A stretch of DNA of 64,000 nt from Melanopsichium pennsylvanicum. Lineage: Eukaryota; Basidiomycota; Ustilaginomycetes; Ustilaginales. How positions within the stretch are numbered: position 1 is the first letter of the stretch; every line of letters begins with the position of its first letter. The stretch is taken from positions 1,240,001 to 1,304,000 of the forward strand of contig OAPG01000002.1 in assembly GCA_900208305.1 (NCBI GenBank), in the 5' to 3' direction. A program made the translations under genes and the position numbers. The notes below the pieces were generated by a model. The model was not told the DNA's origin. It ran no database searches and saw only the letters and a list, made by a program, of their open reading frames with translations. Shown piece by piece: positions 10,390 to 21,800 of the stretch.

Positions 10390-11517
10390 ATGTCACGAAC
10401 AAAGAAGAGCAAACCCGGAGTCAAATCTCAACAGGCTGCTGCTTCTGTTGCTGCTGCCGTTAATACCCCTGCCATCGAAACAACCGCTGCTGAGACTATC
10501 ACCTCTACCGATGTCCAAACCGAAAGTGCCAAGAAAGGGAAACTCATCCGACCCCGTGGCAAGCGTGGAGGCGTCAAACACAAGAAGGGCACCGTCAAAC
10601 AGGCTGGGGCTGTCTTGAATGCTGCCGTCAAAGAGGCACGCAAATCCAAGACCAACACTCTAAAGTCTACCGAAGTCCAGAACGAATCAGGAACAGCCGC
10701 CAACCGCGTTCCCCCCGCCGAGCATGCCGAGAAGATTGCCAAGTTCCATACGCTTCTCAAGCAGCTCGAACAAGCAAAGACTGCCGAAGAAAAGGATGAA
10801 ATCCAAGCAGGTCTCGACTCACTGGGAGGGCTTGCTCAATACCAAGCTTGGTCGTTGACCGGATCCGCAAAGTCAGGTCAAACTCCAACCAGCAAATGGT
10901 GCATGGAAGCTCTCAAAGATGTATATGAGCACGACCGAAATCTGCCCAAGTTTAAAGTTCTCGATGTCGGCGCCATCACCGGTACTGCCTACTCCAAGTA
11001 CCGCTGGGTGGATGCAACCTATATCGATCTTCACCCACAAGGTGACAATGTGCAAAAGTACTCGTTTTTCGACTTCCCGGTCCCCATCCCTCCCGAAGAC
11101 AAGTTCAATATGGTCGCACTTTCCCTCGTCATCAATTTTGTTGGAGATATGAGGAAGAGGGGTGAAATGTTGAGGCATGTTCACAACTACTTGCCGGAAC
11201 ATGATAACGTGCCTGGATTCTGCTTCTTGGTATTGCCCCTGAGTTGCTTGACCAACTCGAGGTACATGAATCAGAGCCATTTGAGGGCGATCTTGGGATC
11301 GTTGGGATTCAACGTTTTAAGGCAAAGCGATTCGGCCAAATTGTCAAGATGGCTGCTTCAAAGGAAACCACTACAGGAGAGGAAGCAGTCAGCGGAAAAG
11401 TCAGACACTCCGGGAGCGTGCCTGGAGTGGGATGGCACCATCTTCAAAAAACGAGAACTCAACCCCGGTAACGATAGGAATAATTTTGCCATCGTGGTCG
11501 ATCCCAAGCCTGAGTAA
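10390..11517 (+). CDS. BMT2: Bmt2-type 25S rRNA adenine-N1 methyltransferase
   Basis: 375 aa from the ATG at 10390 (MSRTKKSKPG). Bmt2 methylates one adenine N1 in the large-subunit rRNA in the nucleolus, using S-adenosylmethionine. The N-terminal ~110 residues are Lys/Arg/Ala-rich (RPRGKRGGVKHKKG), fitting nucleolar targeting. The catalytic part has GGLAQYQAWSLTG, SAM motif I FKVLDVGAITGTAY (about 188-201), DATYIDLHPQ, FDFPVPIP and the family core FNMVALSLVINFV, then LPLSCLTNSRYM. The frame stays open upstream to an ATG at 10105, but that 95-residue extension crosses a T-rich leader and looks non-coding, so the inner start is preferred. The stop codon runs straight into a homopolymeric A tract. 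Confidence 0.9.
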   Translation: MSRTKKSKPGVKSQQAAASVAAAVNTPAIETTAAETITSTDVQTESAKKGKLIRPRGKRGGVKHKKGTVKQAGAVLNAAVKEARKSKTNTLKSTEVQNESGTAANRVPPAEHAEKIAKFHTLLKQLEQAKTAEEKDEIQAGLDSLGGLAQYQAWSLTGSAKSGQTPTSKWCMEALKDVYEHDRNLPKFKVLDVGAITGTAYSKYRWVDATYIDLHPQGDNVQKYSFFDFPVPIPPEDKFNMVALSLVINFVGDMRKRGEMLRHVHNYLPEHDNVPGFCFLVLPLSCLTNSRYMNQSHLRAILGSLGFNVLRQSDSAKLSRWLLQRKPLQERKQSAEKSDTPGACLEWDGTIFKKRELNPGNDRNNFAIVVDPKPE

Positions 11518-11539
11518 AAAAAAAAAAAAAAAAAAAAAA
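11516..11539. repeat. Homopolymeric A tract (24 A) starting within the BMT2 stop codon
   Basis: The TAA stop at 11515-11517 is followed by an uninterrupted run of A to 11539, then GGGGG and A/G-rich sequence. Confidence 0.95.
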
Positions 11540-11833
11540 GGGGGAAAAGAAAAGAAAAAGAGAGCGCCTTACTTTGCTCGACTTATATGCTCTCACGTCT
11601 CTCCGAAGCGTCTCTCTCATCGACCTTTTTCTTGTAGAATGTGCATCAATACCACAACAACTCGCCATCCCTTCTGTACTTGTAGTGTCTCTCTCCCACG
11701 TTCTCACCCAATCACGATCACATACTATTCTTTCTTTCTGAACACTCAAACCAAAGTCGTTGATCCGAGCTTTCAATGCATGGTATTAAGTTTAAGTAAA
11801 CACAAATAGGCTGGAATGGGGAAGCAAACCATT
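11518..11833. other. Convergent spacer BMT2 / CIR2
   Basis: 316 bases of 3' sequence from two convergent genes, including the A tract. No gene. Confidence 0.5.
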
Positions 11834-13792
11834 TTACGTCATCGAGTACTTGGGACCTCCTCCACCCTCGGGAACGTCCCATCGAATACTCTGGTCAGGG
11901 GTCTTGATGGAGCAAGTGTAGCAGTGAATGCAGTTCTGACTGTTGATAATCAATTTCTTACCCAATGCATCTTCCTGCTCGGGAGTATCCGCCTCGACGT
12001 ATTCGTACACACCAGCAGGGCAGCACCTTCCAAGGGGGCCTTCAAAAGTACCCATGTTCCTCTCAACGTGACCTTTGTAATCGCCATCTTTGACCACAAG
12101 GTGCACGGGCTGGTCCTCGGCGTGGTTGGTACCTGTCCTCGACACCGAAGTCAAAATGTCGAAAGACAGCTTACCATCTGGCTTGGGGTACTCGATAGGC
12201 TCGCACTGAGCAGCCGGCTTGGTCTGAGCGTGGTCCTCACCAGGGTGGTGGAATGTCCAAGGCACACGGCCCTTAAGAATCATCGAGTCAAGACCGGAGT
12301 AGGCAAGACCACCCCAGAAACCGAGTGGGCTGTGGAACGAAGGTCGAAGGTTACGCACTTCGTAGAGCTCCTTCATGACGTATGTGTCGTCGAGTCTTGT
12401 CCTATAGTCGGCAAGGTCGATGGTCTCCTCGGAGCCGGATTCAGCACGCTTGGCGAGAGCTTCGACGACGGCTTCGGCGGCAACTATACCGGACTTCATC
12501 GCATTGTGGGTTCCTTTGATCTTGGGAACGTTCAAGAAGCCAGCTGCGCAACCGACAAGTGCACCACCGGGGAAGTTAAGCTTGGGGATCGATTGGTATC
12601 CACCTTCGTTGAGCGTCCTAGCACCGTAAGCGAGGCATTCACCGCCTTCAAGAATGTCCTTGAAGAAAGGGTGGTGCTTCATACGCTGGAACTCGCGGAA
12701 AGGGCTGAGATAAGGGTTCTGGTAGTCGAGTCCAACAACCAGACCGATTGAGACCATATTGTCCTCCATGTGGTACATCCAGCTGCCGCCGTACGTCGCC
12801 TTATCCAAAGGCCAACCCATGGTGTGAGTGACAAGACCAGCCTGATGCTTCTCTGGCTTGACACGCCACACTTCCTTGACACCAAGGCCGTAAGTCTGCG
12901 GATCAGCACCAACAGCGTCACGCAATTCGAGTTGCCTGATCATCTTTTGCGTCATCGAACCGTGAGCACCTTCAGCGAAGAGAGTGATGGGGGCGTGAAA
13001 CTCCATACCTGGCTCGAACGAATCCTTGGGCTTGCGGCTCTTATCGAGACCGATCTCATTGGTGATGACACCCTTGATTCCGATGGGCTTTCCGTCGTCG
13101 CCCATCTGCCACAATGGTTGGGCAGCAGCGAAACCGGGGTAAATCTCGACACCGGCGGCTTCAGCCTGCTCTCCGAGCCACGAGACGACACGGGAAAGCG
13201 ACACAATATAGTTGCCCTTGTTGGACATCTGAGGTGGATGGGGCATCGGGAACGAGCCGGTGGGTGTGAGGTATCGCATCTGGTCTTCGAGGGCGGGTTG
13301 GTTGAGGGGTGCGTCGAGTTCCTTCCAGTTGGGGAGGAGTTCGTCGAGGGCGTTGGTCTGGATCACAGCACCAGAAAGGATGTGGTTGCCGACCTCCGGG
13401 CCCTTCTCAAGAACAACAACGCGAATTTCCTCGCCTCGCTGCTCGGCGAGCTGTTTGATCTTAATAGCAGCACTGAGACCCGCAGGCCCACCACCGACAA
13501 TGATGACATCGACTTCGTCGGCCACGCGCTCAACAGTGTTGAGGTCGAAGGGCTCGCCATCACCCTCTTCGATGGGCGTGGCTCTGCGTGTAGCAGGGGT
13601 TGTGGACAAAGCGCGAGCAATCGAAGAGGAAGCCGCAGAGCTGGCTCGGTTTGGGACATAGCTTCGCGAAGCCAAGGTAGAGAGCGAGGCTGTAGACCCC
13701 GAGGCGGCCGAGGTGGTGCGAAGAGATCGACCGGCCTGGCCACGAAGGGCGTTTGCCAGAAGTGATGGTTGTGTTGCACGAGCAGCAAACAT
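11834..13792 (-). CDS. CIR2: Electron transfer flavoprotein-ubiquinone oxidoreductase (ETF-QO)
   Basis: Intronless, 652 aa. ETF-QO passes electrons from the electron transfer flavoprotein (fatty-acid and amino-acid oxidation) to ubiquinone in the inner mitochondrial membrane. The N-terminal ~75 residues are rich in Arg/Ser/Ala with few acids (MFAARATQPSLLANALRG), fitting a presequence. FAD-binding motif DVIIVGGGPAGLSAAIKIK is at about 95-113. GNHILSGAVIQTNALDELLP, GVKEVWRV, VGLDYQNPYLSPF and CAAGFLNVPKIKGTHNAMKSG are typical family blocks. The C-terminus has the 4Fe-4S site IINSQNCIHCYTCSIKTP with three Cys plus the upstream CCPAGVYEY Cys, then QSIRWDVPEGGGGPKY. Length is close to the human ETFDH. 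It faces BMT2 tail to tail. Confidence 0.96.
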   Translation of the reverse strand: MFAARATQPSLLANALRGQAGRSLRTTSAASGSTASLSTLASRSYVPNRASSAASSSIARALSTTPATRRATPIEEGDGEPFDLNTVERVADEVDVIIVGGGPAGLSAAIKIKQLAEQRGEEIRVVVLEKGPEVGNHILSGAVIQTNALDELLPNWKELDAPLNQPALEDQMRYLTPTGSFPMPHPPQMSNKGNYIVSLSRVVSWLGEQAEAAGVEIYPGFAAAQPLWQMGDDGKPIGIKGVITNEIGLDKSRKPKDSFEPGMEFHAPITLFAEGAHGSMTQKMIRQLELRDAVGADPQTYGLGVKEVWRVKPEKHQAGLVTHTMGWPLDKATYGGSWMYHMEDNMVSIGLVVGLDYQNPYLSPFREFQRMKHHPFFKDILEGGECLAYGARTLNEGGYQSIPKLNFPGGALVGCAAGFLNVPKIKGTHNAMKSGIVAAEAVVEALAKRAESGSEETIDLADYRTRLDDTYVMKELYEVRNLRPSFHSPLGFWGGLAYSGLDSMILKGRVPWTFHHPGEDHAQTKPAAQCEPIEYPKPDGKLSFDILTSVSRTGTNHAEDQPVHLVVKDGDYKGHVERNMGTFEGPLGRCCPAGVYEYVEADTPEQEDALGKKLIINSQNCIHCYTCSIKTPDQSIRWDVPEGGGGPKYSMT

Positions 13793-15020
13793 GGTGTGCT
13801 GTCTCGTCTCGTTCTTCTGAGCTGACTTAGGGTGGCGGAAGGCCCTGAGTTGTGTGTGCAGCCGTTAGGATGAAGGATGTGAGATTGGAGGGACGCGTGG
13901 AAATGTAGTTCCTGAGGAAGAGTGAGGGTCACCGCAGGGTCGATCTGATCCTGTTTTTGATGGGTTGGATGGTAGTGAAAGACAGAGAAACTATTAATGT
14001 TCACGGCCTGGACACAAATGGTAGGATTACAAGGATTACAAACATCACAAACCCGACAGTGCGGGGGGTGTTGTGCTGGCGGGAGAGCGTTCGGGCATCA
14101 ATCCATCTTGTCTTCCGGAAGCGGGGCTTTTTCCAAAAGGTAACCCCGCCAGACCCATCAAGCAAGGCTCGCTCGCTTTGCAAGCATACTTTTTCCATTG
14201 CGCGTTTCGAAAGCTCATTATCAAGCCGAAGGGCCTGTTCAAATTTCTGTGTGGCTCAGTCTTTTGGCCATCCTTGTGAAAGGACCAAGAAAAAAACAAT
14301 CGGTTCAAATCCCTGTCTCGCGCGCTTTCTGCCTCGTCTGACTCGCTCACTTCAGAGCCAATCGGAACGCTCTTTTCGGTCAGCCATGTTCTTGATCGGG
14401 TCACTAGCCCGATTGCGGCCCCTAGCCCTCGTTTGCACTGTTCAACAGCGCCAATCTGTGAATTGCGAGTACATTTCGATGCTCTCTGAGGAACGCAATC
14501 TCCGACTCCTCATCGTATCTCAAGCTAGCGTGCTGCTGAGAAATTTATTCATATAACGCTGAAAACCCAAACAGAAAGTCACAAATAGGAAAATAAGAGA
14601 AAGAGGACTAGCTCAACGCTAATTTTTCGATTAATCACTCAGTGACATGACGAGAATAGAGTGTGTGGAGTAGATGTTATGTGAAGAGCTTGAGCTATCA
14701 AGCTTTTTTCTAAAGGGAAAAGGGAATTGCCCGTATACACGAATGGTCCCCCTATCTCGGGTGCCCTGGAAAAGTCGGGCCCGCGAAAGACGGGGGAAGA
14801 CATCGGCGAGCGTATGTGTGGATAAGATACAAAAATACTAAAAGCCCATAATGCAGAGAGAAGGAGATCGAAACAGAGAATAAATCTAAGCGAAGGGGGA
14901 GAAAAGCCAGAGAAGACCGCGGTGACTAGCACTGTGCCTGCGATTATGCGTCTGTGAATCTATGGGAGAGTAAAGAGAGAGGCGAGACGAGGGAAAGTGT
15001 AAATCTTCTCAGAGAAGAAT
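13793..15020. other. Spacer upstream of CIR2 and downstream of the DPBB gene
   Basis: About 1.2 kb with no convincing gene. It includes the CIR2 promoter. A box-A-like sequence near 14252 and a box-B-like sequence near 14305 lie in it, but no tRNA cloverleaf can be built. Confidence 0.45.
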
Positions 15021-15899
15021 TTACATACCCTGACCGTCGATGAAGCCCCAGGTGATGGACTCGATGGCCTCGGGGTTCTCGTAGTTGCTGGCAAGTCGCT
15101 TGTAAGCCTCACCGAGGGCAACGTCACCCTCAGCACCGTTCCAGTAGTTGACAACCTGGACAGAGAGCTGCTTGCCGTTCTGGTTGTTCTTGACCTGAAC
15201 CCACCTGCCACAAGCGTTCGAGAGCTTGTCAGCCGAGAGGAGGGAAGAGCCAGAGATGGCGATGGGGAGCGAAGCAGAGTCAGGAGTGAAGCCACAAGCG
15301 TTCTCGATGTTGGACCACCACTCAGGGGTGGAGACAACAGTCTTGGAGTTGGCGGTCGACGAGGGCTGGGCAGCGTAAGAGGTGGTCGAGGTGGGAGCGG
15401 ACTGGCTCCAGCTCACCGAGGAAGGGGTTGGGGTGGACGAGGCAGAGTGCGACTTGGTATAGGTGGCCTCGGGGGTGTAAGTCGACGAGGAGGAAGTCGC
15501 CTGCTGCTGGTTGTTGGAGGAGGCAGCGGCACCGGAGCCGAAGGACCACGAGATGGGGAAGACACCAGCGTCCATGTCGCCATCGTTGAGGGCAGAGAAG
15601 AGGCCGGTCGACATGTCGAGCGAGCCGTAAGAACAACCGGGGCAGAGGTCAGCAACCTGAGCCTTCTGGGTGTTGCCGTTCTGGGTGTTGGTGATGGTGA
15701 CGGTCTGACCACAGTGAGAGCCACCGTTCCACTCGGGAGCGTTCATGGCGACAATGAAGTCAGAGCCAGAGTTGGTCCAACCACAAGCACCGAGACCAGC
15801 GGCGTAGTACGTAGCCTGACCGCTCGATCGCTTAGCGATGGGAGCGGCAGCGGCGCCAGCGGCGGCGAGAGCGATAGCGAGGACGTTGGAAGCGATCAT
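15021..15899 (-). CDS. Secreted protein with two double-psi beta-barrel (expansin/RlpA-like) lobes
   Basis: 292 aa from the ATG at 15899. The signal peptide is MIASNVLAIALAAAGAAA, followed by a dibasic AKR site that could be a Kex2 cut. Residues ~26-120 form a DPBB domain (GQATYYAAGLGACGW...CGQTVTITNTQNG...VADLCPGCSYGSLDMSTGLFSAL...GVFPISWSFG). A Ser/Thr-rich linker (~125-200) follows. The last ~90 residues repeat the DPBB pattern (ENACGF...NACGRWVQVKNNQNGKQLSVQVVNYW...ALGEAYKRLA...ESITWGF). Secreted fungal proteins of this fold include loosenins, expansin-like and barwin-like proteins that act on or bind cell-wall polysaccharide. A catalytic role cannot be assigned. An earlier in-frame ATG at 15929 adds ten residues before the hydrophobic core; the inner one gives the better signal peptide. 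Confidence 0.85.
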   Translation of the reverse strand: MIASNVLAIALAAAGAAAAPIAKRSSGQATYYAAGLGACGWTNSGSDFIVAMNAPEWNGGSHCGQTVTITNTQNGNTQKAQVADLCPGCSYGSLDMSTGLFSALNDGDMDAGVFPISWSFGSGAAASSNNQQQATSSSSTYTPEATYTKSHSASSTPTPSSVSWSQSAPTSTTSYAAQPSSTANSKTVVSTPEWWSNIENACGFTPDSASLPIAISGSSLLSADKLSNACGRWVQVKNNQNGKQLSVQVVNYWNGAEGDVALGEAYKRLASNYENPEAIESITWGFIDGQGM

Positions 15900-18800
15900 T
15901 GTGTAAAGACGAGGGAAGGTTCCAGTCAAGGGATTGTGTCTAGGGATGAAGTGAGTGAGAAGAGTTTTGGTGGGAACAAATCGTTGGAAGGGTCAGGTAA
16001 TGTCGGTTTATATGCATCCTCGAGGGGATGGCATAGAATGTAGCAATCTATGCTATAGCTTCCTACTGTTACAATGTTCCTAGCATTTGCCGAGGCAGAT
16101 TGAGAAGGCATTAAGGATGGAATGGGCGTCGTCTAGTGACAGGCAGACCCCTTCTTTGCGGCGAACAAAGGGGTCCAAAAGAGGCGGATCGACCGTGTAC
16201 GCTTGGTGCAACGCGCTGATCCTTGAAATGCCCGTGACACTGCTGATTTGGCCGAAGATGGCCTACAGACAGAGGGTACAAGGGTGCTCAGTTGGCAGAC
16301 CACTGTTGAGCAGGGGTGTCGACAAAGAGGGACAGAGGCATAGAGGGGGAGGCCGAAACGGACTGCAAAATTTTCAACAGCCAGAAGAACCCTAGAAACA
16401 GGGGCAAAGAATGAGGGGAGTAGGTCGAAACGACATTGATGGTCAGCGGCGGCTGCGGTTGCTGCTGCTGATGTCGACGAGAAGCAGGGAACTGGCGTGC
16501 AGAGCGAGCTGCGGGGATGACGAGCAGAGAAGTTACAAGGTAGCACCCCGAAATTTTGATAGTTGAACACCATCGTCGACAAAACCGACGGGCCGGCGCC
16601 CATCCGTAAGTTGGTTGAGCTCGACGTTTCCGACAGTCACGAGCAGAATCTCGATTTGACTTGGCACACGTCTGGAACCTGACCAGCAGCGGCGACAGCT
16701 AAATGTACTTGTGAGAGACGACCGTGAACAGGAAACACGGTAGCGGCCACAAGAGCTGTCAATCAATCCAAGGCCACGCCAAGCGGGCATCTGGGGGGCA
16801 CATCTCTGACTTTGTTCCAAACCAACACCTAAAACGGGGGCCATGCTCTTTGCATCAATCCAAAGCCACGAGATGCACCAGAGACAAGAGCGAAAAAAAA
16901 GAGGGGACACTTCGGCACTTTGGCATGTCTCAGTCGAATTGTTCAACATTTTTTATCAGAAAAGTCGTCCGCTATTCGAATATTTTTTGAGTCCGTTGCA
17001 AATATTTAGTTCAAGGGCTTGCAGCTCGTTCTGAAATTAAAATGATTTTTACCGGTCCACTTTGTTTAACGGCCGAAATTTTTTGCGGTTGCAGATGGCT
17101 TTTTGTCACCCGGGGCTCGCGATCGAATCGATAGCGTGGCATTTTGGACAGCCGTGGATCTTCAGATCGACCCGCGGTGTTCGCTTAATCCGCTGACTGC
17201 TGAATGGCGATCTCCGGGAAGCTCTTTTTTCGCTTCTTCTGTGTTGTGCTCTTTTCGCGTGCCATATTTCATCTCTGAATCGCGACCGTCTTCATGCCCC
17301 TCTGCAAAGCCCAAACATAGCTAGGAGTGCCCGAGAAGAACAAATGGCACAGCAAGCCGAAAGCCACTCGCTGGTCCGACCTGTGAGCAGTGTGGGAGGT
17401 TACCTAATCTGGGTTCGCTCGACAACCTTTGCTTGTACTGTAATTTGTGCCGGTTTGTATGAAGGGCCAATTGCGAGAAAAATTCGAGGGTGCCTGTCAA
17501 GCGGCCCATCGTTCTTTGGTCCTTCTTAGCAGCCATCACAAGGGTCAACATCCTTTCATTGGATGCTTGGCCGCTTCAGGATTTGCCCCTTTTCCTGAAG
17601 ATGGTCTGAATGTTGACCTTGATGTTCGGCCGCGCAGTCTGTACAATGTCGCTCTGGAAGCCCACTTCAGCTCTTGATGCCCGCAGTCTCGGACAGAGTA
17701 CTGTACTGGTTTAACCATCGCACGGTTAACCCACATTCTAGAACGCCTGCGTAAGCCAGCCGATCAAGGCAAATGAGTTGAAAATGCGTCCATGGAAAGC
17801 CACGTCTGCAAAGAGTGAACACTTTTCCAACTGCTTTTTTTCTAGCAATGAAATTGCATTGAACAGATTTGCGATGTGGGAGAACTTAGGCTCAAGCCGG
17901 CGCTGTCAAATGTGGGAAAGATGCAAGCTAGACTTCTGATTCAGCCGCCTCACTGCAGAACGGCGCAAGGGTGACTGAGCCCAGCAATGAACATGCAGCA
18001 GCGGCTGGAAGAAGATCAATCAAAGCCTGTGCCAGTACGCAACTTGGAGACAATTTTTCATGAATTTCAACCATTTTAGTTTTTGTTTCTCGATTTGTGT
18101 GCCTGTCTGCACACTGAGAATTTCTGCCGCCATTGCCTTCATTCCCCGTGTCTTGTCCGATGCTATTAGAGTCACATTCCAATAGGTGTTCCTGCGTTTC
18201 CGTCTGAAAGCCACGCATCGATGTCGACTGCGATTGGCCGAGCATGACAGCCCCTGACACACTCCAACTCTACAGCCGCAGAGCGAGTATGCGGTCTCAC
18301 GACCTCTGCCAGGACCTGACAGGTTGTACGAGATTGCTGCTGGCCCTGTCGATCGTCTCATCCCCCTCGATATAGCTTTTCCACCTCGCTGCCATATTGT
18401 CACATCTTGGCATCGATATTCATTCATCATCGGTCTCTAAAGGGGGTCTGAAGCACGCCTTGTTGTCACACAACTCGGATCCTGGTTCAGCGAAGACGCC
18501 GATCGTTGCACCAAGATCAGATTATCTGTCGAGACTTTGCCTCGCCCGAGCTGACCGCCAGTATCTCTTTGTTTAAGAGCAGTGGCAGGCGGGGACTAAT
18601 CGGTAATTTGGCAATCAATGCCGAGTCGTCGCAGAGATCGTCTTCACACAGAATCAAATTCGAGATTATTTCCCACACTCGAGTCGTCAATTAAAGAAGA
18701 ACTAAAACATTTAAAATTCTTCTCTTGCGCCGGTGAAGCTTGGAATGCTTGAGAATGCTTGCAGAGCAGATCACAAGTGCACCCTCGATCCTAGCTACTT

Positions 18801-21800
18801 CTCTATCGGTGCTCCCGGCAACCATGGTACCAAATTGCCTCACCTTGCCCCCCGAGAGTCAGCCTTGGGATGACTTTGCCTCTTATCAGGGTCAAGGGTT
18901 GGAATGTGAGCCATTGCCGCCAAGCCGCGGTCATCATGTCGTTTGCCATGGTATGTATGTCTCGCAGCCTCTCTGTCGCTGTTCGGTCACTAAAGTGTCA
19001 AGATTCTTGCTGCCTCACCGAAACGTTTTTGGGCTCTTTCTTGGCACGCAGCCACAGCACAGCCTGGCACACCAACGAAAAAATTTCGATTGAAAGCTGC
19101 CTCGTGCGGCATCAACACAAAATGCACGTTCACAGGACGTGATCTTGTGTGTGTACTGAACAATGGCTGCGTTAAGCGTTGCTGAGCAAACGGCGACTTG
19201 CGCCGAGATCAACTTCAAACATTGGCTTGAGACGGATCGTCTCGGAGAATTCAATTCGAAAGCCGCAAACATTATATCTCAAATTTCACAATGGTCAAAA
19301 CGAGCGCGAAATGCATCAGGTTGCATCGGGGAACTGACTAGCCTGCACAACTGATTAGTGTACCTTTTTCCAGCTCCCGTTGAATGTTCTAGACTGAAGT
19401 ATCAAGAGCTTAATTTTTTGTTCTTATATAGCGTGATTTTCGGGGTGCGTCTTTTTGAAATTCTTGCATATTATTATGCATTTCATCTTGTTCGGATTCC
19501 GCTCGTTTGTCTCGCATTGCTACTGCATACTTTCAGCAGCTCGCTCCAACTTCCGCCGGTGCCCTCAATTCAACTGGAAGCGGCCTGATCAGCTCCGATG
19601 CCGTTCAGGCTACAGCCATCTGACATGTGTACGCAGCTCGCTTGCCAACGGAGTCGCAAAAATATCGCTATCTTGGGATGCAGTGCGATCTAAATATAGG
19701 AGTGCCGACTTTATTTTGCCGTTAGGGGTCGCACAACAGGCATGCTAACCAAATCAACATCAAGCAAATGTGGCTACGATCGATCTCGTGTGAATTCACG
19801 ATGATCCTTCACAAATTGTAGATTCTGCACGTGACAGGATTTGACCCGTGACCAGCTGTGATACATGAAAGTCTTTCACGGCTGTCACTCGAAGCTGACC
19901 ATAGCTAAGGACCGAGGAAGAGCTCGCTGGAATTGACGATGCTTACACCACTTGTCAATCAGAAGAAAGCTCCCTCTTTTCAGACGTTTGTATGTAGTGC
20001 GGAGCCTAAATAGTTTGACCCTGTCACTCGATACCCTAGTGACTTTGTCGTCTGACGCACCTCAATCACTAGTTGCATAGTTGCTCAATTGTTACTCTTA
20101 ATGCTTCCAGAGACACCATTGGCTTGTTTGCATTCTCATCGAGTGTCTCAGATCTCTTCGTGACATGAGGACCGGTATTCGTGTAAAGTGCACACGCGGC
20201 AGCGGTTGACTTCGTGTTGTCTCGCCAAGGGGAAGACTACGGAGCAGGCTTGTCCGCAAATGGCCAATGCGGACGCAAAAGGCGGCGTAATGCGAACGCC
20301 AAACTTGCTTAGATGGTCGAAGTGTGCCCTCGAAGCGTGGGACAGCCATAAATCGGTGCCGCAAACAGAAAAAAGAAGAAAAGGGGTGTGCCACATGTGC
20401 TACAAGTGAGCGGAACATGAAATTCCAGGGGGCTCGTGTTTGATCTGCAAGAACAGTGGCGTATAGTACCCTGTCTATTCGCGTCAGTGTCATTCAAATA
20501 ACACCCCATCTCTCCTCAAAAGCTGCCTCTGTTCACGCGGATAAGGTGGCAATCGATCGCCTGACACACGCGTGGCTTCTTTGCCAAGGAACCGCACTTC
20601 ATTATTTGGATTCCACCTTTTCATTTCGATTTTATCTGGCTTCAGAAAATGGAACCGGAGCTTGGTCCGATTATTGCCCTTTTTTGAAATTGGCACAACT
20701 GTCAAAGAAGGCACCCTTGAATTTCTTCTCAAATTTAGCTTGCTTTTCTCAGAGGAGGGGTCTCGGTTGGCTCTCTGTCAAACTTTCCAGGTCCGTTCTT
20801 ATGTGTCAGTCTTTCATGCATGACTCGGAGGCCGACGGCGGGTACAAGCCCGATCCTCTAGATACGTGAAACTTTCTGTTCACGATCCAATCAATCTAAG
20901 CACGCTCCGACTTTATTTCTCACACAAGCTCTTAAAGTGAGTCCCAGCTTGTCCGTATCTCAGCCTAATCTTCTTGATCCATCTGCACTCTTTCTCGCTC
21001 ATCTCTCAAGATTTGCACGCATTCAGTGAACAGCTTGTATTTACGCACTGTTTCTTCTTGTTGGAATGAAGGCGGAGTCACACACCACACATTTAGGAAA
21101 GGTATACGGTGAATTGCAATACGGGCACGTTGATTTGATTACACAGAGTGTGGCCTGCCTGACGGAACTTACGCTCTGCACAGTTACCAAACACAACCTC
21201 AGCAGCCATGCCTTAGACGAGCCGAGTTTTAGATATGTTGATTTGAAAGCGAAGCTCCTCCAGCTAAGAATGTTACAGGAACATGCCAAAGATGCCGAAC
21301 ACAAGCCAAGAAGGTGGCTATTCAGTACTGCAGACGAACAACATCGTTTCCGACTGAATTCTCCACATTATATCGGGTAGCTCGCCGATAGCACAACTTG
21401 CCGCAGCACGCTCTCAGGGCGGAGCGTTGCGGGGCATCTTCCGCCATACTGGCACCGCCATTATTTAGAACTTGTTTTCACGCCAAGCTAGCTCATTCAC
21501 AATTACCAGGACCGACACAGTTAAGTGCGGATGTAAAAGACCATCGGCCGACGGGGCAACCCATCGGATCTGAATACTGAGCCAAATGGATGAACGCGTT
21601 CCTAGCTTGCAGAGTAGCTGCCATTTTGCATTCTATCAATCCTTCCTCACTGTGTTGTTTGCAACGAGGGACTACCCTCTTTCTCCTCCTTTCGACGGAC
21701 GCTAGTTGGATTGGATTTTTGTACGCCGCCTCGCCACGTCTACACCTCGCCTAACGCACGTGGTTCCGGCTTGAGCTTGGATTGAATTCCTGATACTAAA

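Noticed and set aside
11816..13765. Two long plus-strand frames (311 and 331 codons) opposite CIR2
   Set aside because: They are complementary to conserved ETF-QO blocks and match no protein themselves.
16133..16603. 156-codon minus-strand frame right of the DPBB gene
   Set aside because: No signature or signal peptide. Composition resembles the neighbouring spacer.
19455..19748. 97-codon frame with a hydrophobic start, looking like a small secreted Cys protein
   Set aside because: The hydrophobic part has no clear cleavage site, Cys residues are few and unpaired in pattern, and the surroundings are non-coding. Not enough for an effector call.
19801..19900. tRNA-like sequence GGTCAAATCC on the minus strand
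   Set aside because: The T loop lacks one base and neither the acceptor nor the anticodon stem pairs.
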